DNA from: Pelosinus fermentans JBW45
Lineage (GTDB): Bacteria; Bacillota; Negativicutes; DSM-13327
NCBI RefSeq assembly: GCF_000271665.2
Contig: NZ_CP010978.1
Span: forward strand, 3,068,501-3,132,500
DNA: 64,000 bases
Direction of reading: 5' to 3'
Both the position numbers and the translations under genes were made by a program. The notes below the pieces were generated by a model. The model worked only from the letters and a program-made list of their open reading frames with translations, ran no database searches and was not told the origin of the DNA. Positions 7,522-17,694 of this stretch are shown here, in pieces. The stretch's first letter is position 1; every line of letters begins with the position of its first letter.

Positions 7522-10500
7522 TTAGGCAAGACTATCCCCTCCACCAACGTAATCTTGTATTGCTAAAACATAAGATAAACGACGTTCTCGCATAAAAGTC
7601 AAAACCTCTACTACCGCTTTAGCAGTATCCATGGAAGTAAAACAAGGAATGGCATGTTCTACCGTTGCTCTGCGGATCTTATATCCATCACGTTCTGGTT
7701 CTTTACCATGAGTCAATGTATTAATAACCATGTTAATTTTTCCCGTTTTAATCATTTGTATAATATCAGGTTTATGTTCATGCACCTTATCTACAAGAGT
7801 GACAGATAAGCCTAATGATTGCAGGTGTTTTGCTGTTCCGCCAGTAGCTACCAGATGATATCCAAGATCGGCCAGGCACTTAGCAAGTTCTCCGCCTTCT
7901 TGTTTATCTTTATCTGCTACGGTAAATAATACAGTACCATACTCCGGTACATTCATGCCTGCACCAGTGATTGCCTTGTATAACGCCCTGGCATAGTGAT
8001 AGTCAATTCCCATGACTTCACCAGTAGATTTCATTTCTGGCCCTAAGGAGATATCCACTTGCTGCATCTTCGAAAAAGAGAATACAGGCGCTTTTACTGC
8101 TGTATAAGGTTTAGCTGGCAGCAAACCAGACTTATATCCAAGGGAGATAAGGCTTTCTCCCATCGCTATACGAGTGGCCACATTTACCATTGGCACATCA
8201 GTTACTTTACTTAAGAAAGGTATGGTACGACTGGAACGTGGATTTACTTCAATTACGTATACCTGCTCCTCGACTACTACATATTGGATATTAATAAGTC
8301 CCTTTACATTAAGCCCCACTGCCAGCCTAGTAGTATAATCCACAATGGTATCAATAACTTCCTGAGACAAGGTTTTCGTTGGGTATACAGCAATACTATC
8401 CCCTGAATGAACCCCGGCTCGTTCCACATGTTCCATGATACCCGGGATAAAGACATCTTTACCATCAGAGATGGCATCTACCTCCACCTCTGTGCCTTGC
8501 ATATAACGGTCCACTAGCACTGGATGCTCTGGCGATGCTTTTACCGCTCTGGTCATATAGTCTTTTAACTCTTCTTCTGTATAGACAATTTCCATAGCTC
8601 GCCCGCCTAATACATAAGAAGGTCTAACCACTACTGGGTAGCCAATTTTATTTGCTTCTATAACTGCATCTATCCCATTTGTCACTGTAGATCCTTTTGG
8701 CCGCGGTATATTATTTTGTTCAAGGAGCTCATCGAATCTCTCCCGATCTTCTGCACGATCGATACTGTCTACACTGGTGCCCAATACCTTGACACCAGCT
8801 TTTGCTAAAGGACCGGCTAAATTAATCGCCGTCTGACCGCCAAATTGCACAATAACGCCTTCAGGCTTTTCTTTATCAATAATATTCATTACATCTTCTG
8901 GAGTAAGAGGTTCAAAGTATAGGCGATCGGATGTATCAAAGTCAGTACTTACCGTTTCTGGATTATTATTTACAATAATCGATTCTAGCCCCATTTCTCT
9001 AAGTGCCCAGACTGAATGCACCGAACAATAATCAAACTCTACCCCTTGACCAATACGAATGGGTCCTGAACCTAATACCATTACTTTGCGCTTATGAGAT
9101 ACTGTTACTTCATCTTCTTGCGCATAAGTTGAGTAATAATAAGGCGTAGCCGCTTCAAACTCAGCTGCGCAAGTATCTACCATTTTATAAGAAGGTACTA
9201 TATTTTGCGCTTTACGGGAAGATCGGATTTCTTCAGTGGAACTACCAGACAACGCTGCAATCGTTTTGTCTGTAAAACCCATCTTTTTGGCCTTTAGCAT
9301 ACGTTCCGAAGTAATCTCTTTCGTTTGCAGTAGTACTTCCATAGCAACAATGCCTTTGATCTTATTTAAAAAGAAAGTATTTACATTTGTAATTTTATGA
9401 ATTTCATCCACTGAAATCGCTCTGCGCAATGCTTCTGCGATCATAAATATACGTTCATCATTGGCTATATTCAATTTTTCACGTACATCTTCAGTTGATA
9501 AGTTAGCCATTTCGGGAATCTGCAAATGATTGACTCCAATTTCCAAAGAACGTACTGCTTTTAACAGAGCACCTTCAAAAGAGCGATCGATAGACATCAC
9601 TTCCCCGGTAGCTTTCATCTGCGTACCTAAGATTCGATCGGCAAACATAAATTTGTCAAAAGGCCAGCGGGGAAATTTAACTACTAAATAATCCAATGTT
9701 GGTTCAAAGCAGGCCATTGTTTTTTTCGTAACTGCATTTTGTATTTCATCAAGATGATAGCCAATCGCAATCTTACTAGCCACTTTCGCAATGGGATAAC
9801 CAGTGGCTTTTGAAGCCAGGGCACTTGAACGGCTTACCCGAGGATTTACTTCAATAACATAGTATTGATTACTATGAGGATCAAGAGCGTATTGTGCATT
9901 GCAGCCACCTTCGATTCCCAATTCTCGAATAATTTTCAGTGATGCAGTTCGCAGCATCTGATACTCATGGTCACTAAGGGTTTGTGATGGAGCTACTACA
10001 ATACTATCTCCCGTATGAATGCCTACAGGGTCAAAGTTTTCCATGTTACATACTACAATACAATTATCTGCCGCATCCCGCATAACTTCATATTCGATTT
10101 CTTTCCAGCCAGCGACACTGCGTTCAACGAGTACTTGACCAATCATACTATACTTTAGTCCGCGAATAACGACATCAATCAGTTCACTTTCATTATTCAC
10201 AATACCACCGCCGGCGCCTCCCATAGTGTAAGCAGGGCGCACAATGATCGGATAACCAATTTTCCGAGCAAATTCACAAGCACTTTCTACATCTTCTACG
10301 GTGATACTCTCTGGAACAGGCTGGCCGATGGATTGCATCGTTGCTTTAAACAGTTCACGATCCTCAGCTTTTTTAATAGCTTCTAATGAAGTCCCCAGTA
10401 GTTCTACATTAAAATTGGCCAGTACACCATTCTCATACAAATTAACAGCCAAATTAAGCCCTGCCTGACCACCTAAGGTTGCCAAGAGACCGTCGGGGCG

Positions 10501-10743
10501 TTCTTTCGCAATAATCGCTTCTAGAAAATCAGGAGTTAAAGGCTCTATATATACACGGTCTGCAACATTGGTATCTGTCATAATCGTAGCCGGATTACTG
10601 TTGACCAACACGACTTCCAATCCCTCTTCTTTTAGAGCACGGCAAGCTTGTGTACCTGCATAATCAAACTCCGCCGCTTGTCCAATTACAATTGGACCAG
10701 ATCCAATTACCATTACTTTCTTAAGATATTTCTTTTTCGGCAT
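7522..10743 (-). CDS. carB: Carbamoyl-phosphate synthase large subunit
   Basis: It makes carbamoyl phosphate from bicarbonate, ammonia (supplied by CarA) and two ATP. The 1073-residue protein has the internal duplication of the family: two halves beginning [14 protein letters not shown] and [14 protein letters not shown], each with an ATP-grasp domain ([12 protein letters not shown] and [12 protein letters not shown]), and a C-terminal MGS-like allosteric domain ([10 protein letters not shown], from about residue 935). Length is normal. It lies two bases after carA. Only one CPS large subunit is encoded here, so it probably serves both arginine and pyrimidine needs unless another copy exists elsewhere. 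Confidence 0.97.
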   Translation of the reverse strand: MPKKKYLKKVMVIGSGPIVIGQAAEFDYAGTQACRALKEEGLEVVLVNSNPATIMTDTNVADRVYIEPLTPDFLEAIIAKERPDGLLATLGGQAGLNLAVNLYENGVLANFNVELLGTSLEAIKKAEDRELFKATMQSIGQPVPESITVEDVESACEFARKIGYPIIVRPAYTMGGAGGGIVNNESELIDVVIRGLKYSMIGQVLVERSVAGWKEIEYEVMRDAADNCIVVCNMENFDPVGIHTGDSIVVAPSQTLSDHEYQMLRTASLKIIRELGIEGGCNAQYALDPHSNQYYVIEVNPRVSRSSALASKATGYPIAKVASKIAIGYHLDEIQNAVTKKTMACFEPTLDYLVVKFPRWPFDKFMFADRILGTQMKATGEVMSIDRSFEGALLKAVRSLEIGVNHLQIPEMANLSTEDVREKLNIANDERIFMIAEALRRAISVDEIHKITNVNTFFLNKIKGIVAMEVLLQTKEITSERMLKAKKMGFTDKTIAALSGSSTEEIRSSRKAQNIVPSYKMVDTCAAEFEAATPYYYSTYAQEDEVTVSHKRKVMVLGSGPIRIGQGVEFDYCSVHSVWALREMGLESIIVNNNPETVSTDFDTSDRLYFEPLTPEDVMNIIDKEKPEGVIVQFGGQTAINLAGPLAKAGVKVLGTSVDSIDRAEDRERFDELLEQNNIPRPKGSTVTNGIDAVIEANKIGYPVVVRPSYVLGGRAMEIVYTEEELKDYMTRAVKASPEHPVLVDRYMQGTEVEVDAISDGKDVFIPGIMEHVERAGVHSGDSIAVYPTKTLSQEVIDTIVDYTTRLAVGLNVKGLINIQYVVVEEQVYVIEVNPRSSRTIPFLSKVTDVPMVNVATRIAMGESLISLGYKSGLLPAKPYTAVKAPVFSFSKMQQVDISLGPEMKSTGEVMGIDYHYARALYKAITGAGMNVPEYGTVLFTVADKDKQEGGELAKCLADLGYHLVATGGTAKHLQSLGLSVTLVDKVHEHKPDIIQMIKTGKINMVINTLTHGKEPERDGYKIRRATVEHAIPCFTSMDTAKAVVEVLTFMRERRLSYVLAIQDYVGGGDSLA

Positions 10744-10745
10744 AA

Positions 10746-11810
10746 TTATACTCCCTTCGGCAACAGCGCCATAAATTCATCAAACAAATAGGTATTATCG
10801 TCGGGTCCTGGCGATGCTTCCGGATGATACTGCACCGAAAATACTGGTAATTCTTTGTGACGCATCCCTTCTACAGTATTATCATTTACAGATCGATGAG
10901 TGATCGATACATCTATATTTTTCAAAGAAGATTCCTCTACCGCATATCCATGGTTTTGGGACGTAATATGCACTCTGCCTGTCAATAAGTTTTTTACAGG
11001 CTGATTGGAACCCCGATGGCCAAACTTCATTTTATAGGTATCGGCACCTAAGGCTAAGGCTATCAGCTGATGCCCTAAGCAAATACCGAATATCGGTTTC
11101 TTACCAATTAATTCTTTTATCGTTTCAATAGCGTAAGGCACATCTTTAGGATCTCCCGGCCCATTTGATAAAAATATACCATCCGGATTCAGCTTTAAAA
11201 TTTCCTCAGAAGTTGCATCTGCTGGTAAAACCGTTAATTTACAGCCAAGATTATGAAGGGAATTTAAAATATTTCGTTTTATGCCAAAATCCATTACCAC
11301 AATGTGAGGCCCACTATTCTCCATCACATAAACCTCTGGAGTTGTTACTTCCTGTACTTCTTTCATCACGGGTACTAGGTCGAAATATCTTTTTACGATT
11401 TCTTCACTAGCATCCTCTGGGACAATAACACCTTTCATCGTCCCATTCGAACGAATACGCCGGGTAATGGCCCGAGTATCCACTCCATATATGCAAGGAA
11501 TTTTATTCTCTGTCAGATATTGTATCAACGTATTTTCACATTGATAATTGCTGGGCTCTTCACAAAGCTCGCTAATAATAAAACCTCTTACAAAAGATTT
11601 TCTTGATTGCTGAAACAACTCTGCTACACCATAATTTCCAATCAAGGGGTACGTCAAGGCTACGATTTGTCCACAATAAGAAGGGTCCGTTAATATTTCT
11701 TGATAACCTGTCATCCCTGTATTAAATACCACTTCACCAACAGCAGTACTGTCTCCTACTAATGTCCCGTAAAACACAGACCCATCTTCTAATATAAGTT
11801 TTCCTTTCAT
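10746..11810 (-). CDS. carA: Carbamoyl-phosphate synthase small (glutaminase) subunit
   Basis: It hydrolyses glutamine and channels ammonia to CarB. The 354-residue protein has an N-terminal CPSase_sm domain ([13 protein letters not shown]...) and a class I glutamine amidotransferase domain with the nucleophile in [12 protein letters not shown] and the His-Glu pair in [10 protein letters not shown]. The ATG at 11810 is preceded by AAGGTG at 5-base spacing and overlaps the pyrC stop by four bases (ATGA); a GTG six bases further upstream would be too close to the ribosome site. Confidence 0.96.
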   Translation of the reverse strand: MKGKLILEDGSVFYGTLVGDSTAVGEVVFNTGMTGYQEILTDPSYCGQIVALTYPLIGNYGVAELFQQSRKSFVRGFIISELCEEPSNYQCENTLIQYLTENKIPCIYGVDTRAITRRIRSNGTMKGVIVPEDASEEIVKRYFDLVPVMKEVQEVTTPEVYVMENSGPHIVVMDFGIKRNILNSLHNLGCKLTVLPADATSEEILKLNPDGIFLSNGPGDPKDVPYAIETIKELIGKKPIFGICLGHQLIALALGADTYKMKFGHRGSNQPVKNLLTGRVHITSQNHGYAVEESSLKNIDVSITHRSVNDNTVEGMRHKELPVFSVQYHPEASPGPDDNTYLFDEFMALLPKGV

Positions 11811-13096
11811 ATACACACCTTACCCTTACGCATCACAAATTTACCACTTACTATGGTGGCAACTGCTTTGCCCTTTAGTATTTTTTTATCAAATGGAGTA
11901 TGCTTGCCTTTTGTATAAAAAGCACTACTATCTACAGTCCATTCTAATTCAGTATCAATAATAGCGATATCTGCTGGCGCACCTGCTTTTAAACTGCCTG
12001 CCTCAATATTCAATATTGAAGCTGGAGCAGTTGACATCTTTTCAACAATCTCAACCAATGTAAATTTTCCAGTATGGTAAAGATCGGTCAGAATGACTCC
12101 TAATGCTGTTTCAAGGCCTGCAAATCCAGGTGGAGCCTGTCTAAATTCAATATCTTTTTCTTCAAAAGCATGAGGTGCATGATCTGTCGCGATGGCATCC
12201 AAAGTTCCATCTTTTAACCCTTCTAACAAGGCAGCAACATGATCTGCAGAACGCAGGGGCGGATTCACTTTAGCTGCTGTATTAAACGTTTTAACCGCTT
12301 CATCCGTTAGTGTCAAATGATGAGGCGTTGCTTCAGCAGTAACTTTTACACCACGTTTTTTTGCTTGACGAATTAATTCTACTGCCCCTTTACTACTTAC
12401 GTGAGCAATATGCAGGCGGGAATCTGTGTACTGGGCAAGCATGATATCCCGAGCCACAGCAATATCTTCTGCAACCGAAGGGCGCCCCTTCATTCCTAAC
12501 ATAGCCGAAACAGCACCTTCATGCATAACTCCCTCATCTACTAAAGACTCATCTTCAGCATGAGAGATCACAGGACATCCAAACATGCTTGTATATTCCA
12601 GGCCTATTTTAAAAAGGCGATTGTTATCTAAGGAACTTCCATCATCAGAAATAGCCACCGCACCAGACAATATCATATCACCAATTTCAGCTAATTCTTT
12701 GCCTTGCTGTCCTTTACTTAAGGCACCAATCACCTTTACATTGACGACTCCTTCCAACTGGGCTCTATGCAATATTCCTGAGACTATAATTGCCTGATCC
12801 ACTACTGGTTTAGTATTGGGCATGCAAGCAATAGTAGTGAAGCCTCCCGCGGCGGCCGCTTTCGTACCTGATGCAATATCTTCTTTTGCCTCTAAGCCTG
12901 GCTCTCGCAAATGTACATGCATATCAACAAATCCAGGAGCAATCACCAATCCTTGGGCATCAAAAACTTCTACTCCTGTTGTACTTAAATTCTCCCCGAT
13001 TTTCGAAACAAGACCATTTTCAATAAGTAAATCGGCTACCTGATTATAATTCTGAGTAGGATCAATAATGGTTCCACCCTTAAGCAGTAGTTTCAA
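11807..13096 (-). CDS. pyrC: Dihydroorotase
   Basis: It cyclises carbamoyl aspartate to dihydroorotate. The 429-residue amidohydrolase has zinc ligands in [10 protein letters not shown] and the C-terminal ATDHAPH motif, and is the long class I (Bacillus-like) type. The start codon is TTG at 13096, supported by an excellent AGGAGGT seven bases upstream inside the end of pyrB; no ATG or GTG fits. The gene overlaps pyrB by 17 bases and carA by four. Confidence 0.95.
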   Translation of the reverse strand: MKLLLKGGTIIDPTQNYNQVADLLIENGLVSKIGENLSTTGVEVFDAQGLVIAPGFVDMHVHLREPGLEAKEDIASGTKAAAAGGFTTIACMPNTKPVVDQAIIVSGILHRAQLEGVVNVKVIGALSKGQQGKELAEIGDMILSGAVAISDDGSSLDNNRLFKIGLEYTSMFGCPVISHAEDESLVDEGVMHEGAVSAMLGMKGRPSVAEDIAVARDIMLAQYTDSRLHIAHVSSKGAVELIRQAKKRGVKVTAEATPHHLTLTDEAVKTFNTAAKVNPPLRSADHVAALLEGLKDGTLDAIATDHAPHAFEEKDIEFRQAPPGFAGLETALGVILTDLYHTGKFTLVEIVEKMSTAPASILNIEAGSLKAGAPADIAIIDTELEWTVDSSAFYTKGKHTPFDKKILKGKAVATIVSGKFVMRKGKVCI

Positions 13097-14036
13097 TGTT
13101 CTTACCTCCTGTCAGCACTAAAAACAAAGCTGCCATCCTGATTGCCAATCCATTCTTTACTTGCTCCTGAATAACAGATTGATCACCATATGCTACATCA
13201 GGAGATATTTCTAATCCTCGATTCATAGGACCAGGATGCATAATCAATGCATCTGGTTTAGCTAAATCCAAGCGTGCTTGATTAATACCAAAAATGCGAG
13301 CATATTCTCGTGCTGAAGGAAATAATCCTTTATGCTGCCGTTCTCGTTGAATGCGCAGTACATTTACAACATCAGCTCCCTCAAGAGCCTCTTCTACCCT
13401 ATTATGCACATGTACTCCAACTTCCTGTATGTAATAAGGCATTAATGTTTTAGGTCCTGCTAAATGTACTTCAGCTCCCATTTTTAAAAGTCCCCAAATA
13501 TTGGATCTAGCAACTCGACTATGAAAGATATCACCAACGATAGCTACTTTTAATCCATCGAGTTTTCCTTTGACTTCTTTCATCGTAAACATGTCCAGCA
13601 ATCCTTGAGTAGGGTGTTCGTGAGCACCGTCTCCAGCATTAATGATTACAGGCGACGCTACGTTAGCTGCATATTGCGCTGCCCCTTCTGCTTCATGGCG
13701 CATAACAATTACATCGACGCCCATAGCTTCAACCGTATATAAAGTATCTCTAAGACTTTCACCTTTTGTCACGCTGCTGGCACTAGCAGTGATATTAACC
13801 ACATCTGCTCCCAAGTATTTACCTGCTAATTCAAAAGAAGTACGTGTCCGAGTACTGGCCTCAAAAAACAGGTTTACAATTGATTTCCCTCTTAATGTAG
13901 GTACTTTTTTGATATCTCGATCAATAATCCCCTTCATTTGACATGCTGTCTCTAAAATTACTTCTATTTCAGGTACTGTCATCATTTCAAGACCTAAAAT
14001 ATCTTTGCCGCGTAATGATATCTGGCGTTTACTCAC
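13080..14036 (-). CDS. pyrB: Aspartate carbamoyltransferase catalytic subunit
   Basis: It condenses carbamoyl phosphate with aspartate, the committed pyrimidine step. The 318-residue protein has the carbamoyl-phosphate motif [13 protein letters not shown] and the HPTQGLLD motif. No pyrI regulatory subunit gene is present, so it is the unregulated Bacillus-type trimer by inference, with control exerted at transcription. The start is GTG at 14036 with GGAGGA six bases upstream. It is the first gene of the pyr operon and lies just downstream of a PyrR-type attenuator. Confidence 0.96.
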   Translation of the reverse strand: MSKRQISLRGKDILGLEMMTVPEIEVILETACQMKGIIDRDIKKVPTLRGKSIVNLFFEASTRTRTSFELAGKYLGADVVNITASASSVTKGESLRDTLYTVEAMGVDVIVMRHEAEGAAQYAANVASPVIINAGDGAHEHPTQGLLDMFTMKEVKGKLDGLKVAIVGDIFHSRVARSNIWGLLKMGAEVHLAGPKTLMPYYIQEVGVHVHNRVEEALEGADVVNVLRIQRERQHKGLFPSAREYARIFGINQARLDLAKPDALIMHPGPMNRGLEISPDVAYGDQSVIQEQVKNGLAIRMAALFLVLTGGKNIETTA

Positions 14037-14052
14037 CGTGACTCCTCCTTAT

Positions 14053-14155
14053 ATAAAAAAACTCCTTACTATATACGCAAGGAGTTTCAAGAACAACAAG
14101 ACAAGCTTGTGCCAAACAAACATCCTTGCCAAACTCTCTGGATTAGCTTAAAGGA
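14053..14155 (-). promoter_or_regulatory. PyrR-type attenuator immediately upstream of pyrB (module 2)
   Basis: On the minus strand the conserved PyrR-binding loop appears as ATCCAGAGAGTTTGGCAAGG (about 14143-14124). It is followed by an intrinsic terminator: AAACTCCTT and AAGGAGTTT (14087-14059) then a T run (to 14053), just before the pyrB ribosome site. In known systems UMP-bound PyrR stabilises the binding hairpin and lets the terminator form. Assignment rests on the consensus of the PyrR loop and its position; no pyrR gene is in the window. Confidence 0.85.
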
Positions 14156-14176
14156 TAGTATTTGTATTTTTTCCAT
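14087..14176 (-). CDS. Possible 29-residue leader peptide in the pyrB leader
   Basis: An ATG at 14176 opens a 29-codon frame (MEKIQILSF...) that runs through the PyrR-binding loop and ends with TGA inside the terminator stem. The ribosome site is weak (TAGGG, about 10 bases upstream). Translation would interfere with folding of the attenuator, so it may be chance or a second layer of control. I consider it doubtful. Confidence 0.2.
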   Translation of the reverse strand: MEKIQILSFKLIQRVWQGCLFGTSLSCCS

Positions 14177-14243
14177 AGAATACGCCCTACCAATATTAAT
14201 TACAATACAGCAATTTATATTTATGCATGTTTTGTTCATATAT

Positions 14244-14273
14244 ATACTATCAAATTACTGAAATGATTGTCAA
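14244..14273 (-). promoter_or_regulatory. Second pyr promoter (between the two attenuators)
   Basis: Minus-strand TTGACA (14273-14268) and TAGTAT (14249-14244) with an 18-base spacer. It lies just downstream of terminator 1 and about 95 bases upstream of the second PyrR loop, so it can start transcripts controlled only by module 2. Confidence 0.55.
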
Positions 14274-14290
14274 TCCTTTTAACAAAACAT

Positions 14291-14378
14291 AAAAAACCTT
14301 CTCACGTGTGGCAACGCAAGAAGGCATAAATATACACTACTCTATTAAATGTCTCCTTTGCAGCCTCACAGGACTACG
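14291..14378 (-). promoter_or_regulatory. Upstream PyrR-type attenuator (module 1)
   Basis: Minus-strand GTCCTGTGAGGCTGCAAAGG (about 14374-14355) matches the PyrR-binding loop consensus. It is followed by a strong terminator: an 11-base stem from CCTTCTTGCGT to ACGTGAGAAGG (14324-14297) and six T (14296-14291). No gene lies between this terminator and the second promoter/attenuator module. Confidence 0.85.
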
Positions 14379-14403
14379 TTAAAGGCAGTATTCTATTGAA
14401 TAT

Positions 14404-14432
14404 ACTATATCAAACCAGTGTATATTTGTCAA
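14404..14432 (-). promoter_or_regulatory. First pyr promoter
   Basis: Minus-strand TTGACA (14432-14427) and TATAGT (14409-14404), 17-base spacer, a near-consensus sigma-A promoter placed about 25 bases upstream of the first PyrR loop. Confidence 0.75.
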
Positions 14433-14550
14433 CCATATTAAGCATTCCATTTTAATATCGATTTAGCCACCCATTAGCATAAAAATGTAGACTTTAGATA
14501 GAATTTTTATTGTCCTTGCATCTTACTCTCATTTTATTTAGCAACTCAAC

Positions 14551-14579
14551 TTGATAAAGAGATATTTCTTTGTTATAAT
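14551..14579 (+). promoter_or_regulatory. Promoter of the acyl-CoA carboxytransferase gene
   Basis: TTGATA (14551-14556) and TATAAT (14574-14579) with a 17-base spacer. It implies an untranslated leader of about 125 bases before the ATG at 14711; no known riboswitch fold was recognised in that leader. Confidence 0.6.
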
Positions 14580-14710
14580 AAAAATCATCACAACATTAGC
14601 ACCAGATACTATTATCTGATTATACTACCTGATACAAATTTTACTTTTTTAAAATTCATTGCAAAGGTAGATAAAAGACTCTATCCTTGCAAAATATTGG
14701 AGGCAAAATC

Positions 14711-16240
14711 ATGGCAACTGTTTTCGAAAAAATTAATGAGTTAAAAAGAAAACAAGAAAAGATTAAACAAGGTGGAGGAGAAAAGCGCATTGAAAAGCAG
14801 CATGCGAGCGGTAAACTTACTGCTCGTGAGCGCATAGCGAAACTTCTTGATCCTAATACTTTTATTGAATTTGATCAGTTTATCAAACACCGTTGTAATA
14901 ATTTCGGCATGGAAGAACAGGAAAATCCTGGCGAAGGAGTTATAACTGGTCACGGCACTGTCAATGGTCGCTTAGTATTTGTATTCGCACAAGACTTTAC
15001 TGTCGTTGGTGGTTCCCTAGGCGAAATGCATGCAGCTAAAATTGTAAAGGTCCAAGAAATGGCCTTAAAAGTGGGAGCTCCTATTATTGGAATCAATGAT
15101 TCGGGCGGTGCACGAATTCAAGAAGGTGTTGATGCATTAGCAGGATACGGTGATATCTTTTTCAATAATACCATGGCTTCAGGAGTGATTCCTCAAATCT
15201 CAGTTATTATGGGTCCATGTGCTGGCGGAGCTGTCTATTCTCCTGCACTCACTGATTTTGTTTTTATGGTGGATAGGACGAGTCAAATGTTTATCACAGG
15301 ACCACAAGTTATAAAGACTGTTACTGGCGAAGAAGTCTCTGCCGAGGTATTAGGCGGTGCAATGACTCATAATTCTACATCAGGAGTTGCCCACTTTATT
15401 GCTGCCAATGATGAAAATTGCCTAGAGCAGGTTCGTTATTTATTAAGTTTTTTACCAAGTAACAATCTTGATTCTTTACCTAAATACGAAACTACAGATG
15501 CACCAAATCGTATGGATGAAGCCTTAAATACTGCAATCGCTGATGATCCTTCAATTCCCTATGATATGAAAAATATCATCAGAATGATTGTTGATACTGG
15601 TGATTTTTATGAAGCTCAACCTTTTTTCGCACAAAATATCATCACTTGTTTTGCTCGCATGGACGGTCGAAGTGTAGGAATTATTGCAAGTCAGCCTAAA
15701 GTAATGGCTGGATGTATGGATATTAATACATCGGATAAGTGCGCTCGCTTTATCCGCTTTTGCGATGCCTTTAATATTCCTTTAGTGACTTTAGTAGATG
15801 TCCCTGGTTTCCTGCCGGGCACTAGTCAAGAATATGGCGGAATCATCCGCCATGGCGCCAAGGTCTTATACGCCTATTCTGAGGCAACCGTTCCTAAGGT
15901 TACTGTTATTACCCGCAAATCCTATGGCGGAGCATATATTGGCATGTGCTCAAGACACCTGGGAGCCGATATGGTATTCGCTTGGCCAACAGCAGAAATT
16001 GCTGTAATGGGTCCTGCCGGAGCAGCCAATATTATTTTTCGAGGAGATGCAGAGGTAGCAGAAAAAACCCAAAAATACGTAAATGATTTTGCAACGCCTT
16101 ACAAAGCTGCTGAACGGGGCTTTGTTGATTATATTATTGAACCTAAAGAAACGAGAATCCGCATCATCGAAGCTCTTAACATGCTCAAAACAAAAACAGA
16201 AACTAGACCCTCAAAAAAGCACGGCAATATCCCTCTATAA
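14711..16240 (+). CDS. mmdA: Acyl-CoA carboxylase / methylmalonyl-CoA decarboxylase carboxyltransferase subunit
   Basis: The 509-residue protein is a biotin-dependent carboxyltransferase of the crotonase fold, moving a carboxyl group between biotin and an acyl-CoA (propionyl/methylmalonyl-CoA class). Both CoA oxyanion regions are visible: [16 protein letters not shown] in the N-half and SYGGAYIGM in the C-half. The ATG at 14711 follows TTGGAGGC. Length equals that of the alpha subunit of Na+-pumping methylmalonyl-CoA decarboxylase in Negativicutes, but the biotin carrier and membrane subunits are not beside it, so a propionyl-CoA carboxylase role is equally possible. It is a single-gene unit with its own promoter and terminator. 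Confidence 0.85.
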   Translation: MATVFEKINELKRKQEKIKQGGGEKRIEKQHASGKLTARERIAKLLDPNTFIEFDQFIKHRCNNFGMEEQENPGEGVITGHGTVNGRLVFVFAQDFTVVGGSLGEMHAAKIVKVQEMALKVGAPIIGINDSGGARIQEGVDALAGYGDIFFNNTMASGVIPQISVIMGPCAGGAVYSPALTDFVFMVDRTSQMFITGPQVIKTVTGEEVSAEVLGGAMTHNSTSGVAHFIAANDENCLEQVRYLLSFLPSNNLDSLPKYETTDAPNRMDEALNTAIADDPSIPYDMKNIIRMIVDTGDFYEAQPFFAQNIITCFARMDGRSVGIIASQPKVMAGCMDINTSDKCARFIRFCDAFNIPLVTLVDVPGFLPGTSQEYGGIIRHGAKVLYAYSEATVPKVTVITRKSYGGAYIGMCSRHLGADMVFAWPTAEIAVMGPAGAANIIFRGDAEVAEKTQKYVNDFATPYKAAERGFVDYIIEPKETRIRIIEALNMLKTKTETRPSKKHGNIPL

Positions 16241-16246
16241 AAATCA

Positions 16247-16290
16247 AAAAGCTCTACATTCCATTTCGTGTGGAATGCAGAGCTTTTCTT
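16247..16290 (+). terminator. Terminator after the carboxyltransferase gene
   Basis: AAAAGCTCTACATTCCA (16247-16263) pairs with TGGAATGCAGAGCTTTT (16271-16287) with a single mismatch, followed by TTTCTTT. Confidence 0.85.
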
Positions 16291-16352
16291 TATAAAATGC
16301 TTCTTACGTGTATTTATTGAGCATTTTCAGAAGTATAAAAAACTTCTCATTA

Positions 16353-16505
16353 TTAGCTGATTACTGCTAATGTAGACCAAAATTCTTTAGTTTGTGTAAT
16401 ATCTACATTTTTATTAACATTTTCCTTTTCTACTCTGGTTTTATCCTTTTTCATAGCATTCATCTCTCCTATAAAGCTTTTTCGATATGCCTGTTGATTA
16501 ATCAT
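16353..16505 (-). CDS. Small protein of unknown function, 50 aa
   Basis: A short gene that is easy to miss. ATG at 16505 is preceded by a near-perfect ribosome site (GGAGGAGA, seven bases away) and the frame runs 50 codons to TAA. The product (MINQQAYRKSFIGEMNAMKK...) is Lys/Asn/Glu-rich with a hydrophobic tail ending LAVIS; no signal peptide and no cysteines. It is divergent from the LysR gene, which makes it a candidate target of that regulator. No homologue is recognised. A weak AGAAGT/ACTTCT hairpin lies beyond the stop. Confidence 0.55.
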   Translation of the reverse strand: MINQQAYRKSFIGEMNAMKKDKTRVEKENVNKNVDITQTKEFWSTLAVIS

Positions 16506-16604
16506 AAGAACATCTCCTCCGATATATATAAAGTCTCTCTCTCTTTTTTCTCTGTCTTCATTTTAAATCTAATCTTTTTATAAGTAAAATATATAATTGT
16601 AATC

Positions 16605-16631
16605 TTTACTATAACTAAAATAGATAGTAAA
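16605..16631. promoter_or_regulatory. Inverted repeat in the LysR-gene upstream region
   Basis: TTTACTAT (16605-16612) and ATAGTAAA (16624-16631) form a perfect 8-11-8 dyad 22 bases before the LysR start codon and between it and the divergent small gene. The geometry is compatible with a LysR-family binding site, often used for autoregulation. Confidence 0.4.
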
Positions 16632-16652
16632 CTATATTCAGAGGTGTTTACT

Positions 16653-17552
16653 ATGGATATACGACATTTAGAATATTTTGTTGAAGTGGCTCGTCAAAAA
16701 AGTTTTAGTAAAGCCGCTAATATAACTCACGTATCCCAATCAGCGATTAGTAAAATGATAAAAGATTTGGAAACCGAATTAGGAACTTCCTTGTTTAATC
16801 GAACTTCGAAATATGTACAGTTAACCGATGCAGGCATGGTCTTCTTAGATCAGGCACAGCAAGTAGTGGTAATGTTTCATAATCTTACTACTGAATTCGA
16901 AAATAAAATCAAAATGGAAAGAGGCAAAATTTTCATCGGTCTGCCTCCAATCACTAGTTCTACCATATTTGCTGAGTTGCTGGGAGAATTTAAAAAGAAG
17001 TATCCACAAATCGAAATCAACCTATCAGAATATGGATCAAAAAAAGTAGCACTCGCAATCCAAGACGGAACCTTAGATATTGGCGTAATCTGTATAGTAC
17101 CAGATAATGAGCACTTTGACTCTCGTTCTTTTACCAAGGACCCCCTTTTCGTCATCGTCTCCTCTCAGAATCCTATAGGTCAATTATCGTCAATTGAACT
17201 AGCATCATTATCAAATGAATCCTTTGTATTATACAGTGAAGATTTTAGTCTGCATGATGAAATTATAAATCAGTGCAAAAAGGCAGGTTTTTCTCCTAAC
17301 GTTATTTTTGAAACTTCTCAGCGTGAGCTTATGACGCAAATCGTAGCCGCTAATCTGGGAATTGCGTTCTTGCCTAGTGAAGTGTGCAAAGAATTAGACT
17401 CAAATCGCATTGCCTCTGTACCATTAGTACGACCTCAGATCATACACAGCATGTCCATCATATGGAAAAAAGGGCGTTTCATGTCCCACGCCGCGCGTTT
17501 ATGGTTACAGTTCGCCGAAGATTATTTTACATCTAATGAACATACTCGATAA
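16653..17552 (+). CDS. LysR family transcriptional regulator
   Basis: A 299-residue LysR-type regulator. The N-terminal winged helix-turn-helix is typical (MDIRHLEYFVEVARQKSFSK, then AANITHVSQSAISKMIKDLE), followed by a periplasmic-binding-like effector domain (GLPPITSSTIFAELLGEF..., CynR/CbbR-like). The ATG at 16653 has GAGGTG six bases upstream; an in-frame GTG three codons earlier lies within that site. The effector is unknown. The divergent 50-residue gene and the upstream inverted repeat suggest local regulation. Confidence 0.9.
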   Translation: MDIRHLEYFVEVARQKSFSKAANITHVSQSAISKMIKDLETELGTSLFNRTSKYVQLTDAGMVFLDQAQQVVVMFHNLTTEFENKIKMERGKIFIGLPPITSSTIFAELLGEFKKKYPQIEINLSEYGSKKVALAIQDGTLDIGVICIVPDNEHFDSRSFTKDPLFVIVSSQNPIGQLSSIELASLSNESFVLYSEDFSLHDEIINQCKKAGFSPNVIFETSQRELMTQIVAANLGIAFLPSEVCKELDSNRIASVPLVRPQIIHSMSIIWKKGRFMSHAARLWLQFAEDYFTSNEHTR

Positions 17553-17590
17553 AACCTTCTCCTCATTCTAAAAAAGGAGAAGGTTTTTTC
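17551..17590 (+). terminator. Terminator of the LysR gene
   Basis: AAAACCTTCTCC (17551-17562) pairs with GGAGAAGGTTTT (17576-17587), followed by further T residues. Confidence 0.85.
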
Positions 17591-17694
17591 ATGCGAATGG
17601 CAAATAGTATAGACAATGACTTGCTATGCTCAATACTATTATTAATTTCTTCGTGATAAAATAAGCTTTAAATTATAGAAAGAAGGATTCTACC

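Noticed and set aside
16392-16583. A 63-codon hydrophobic plus-strand frame
   Set aside because: It lies opposite the 50-residue gene, which has a far better ribosome site, and it is made of AT-rich codons without a start signal.
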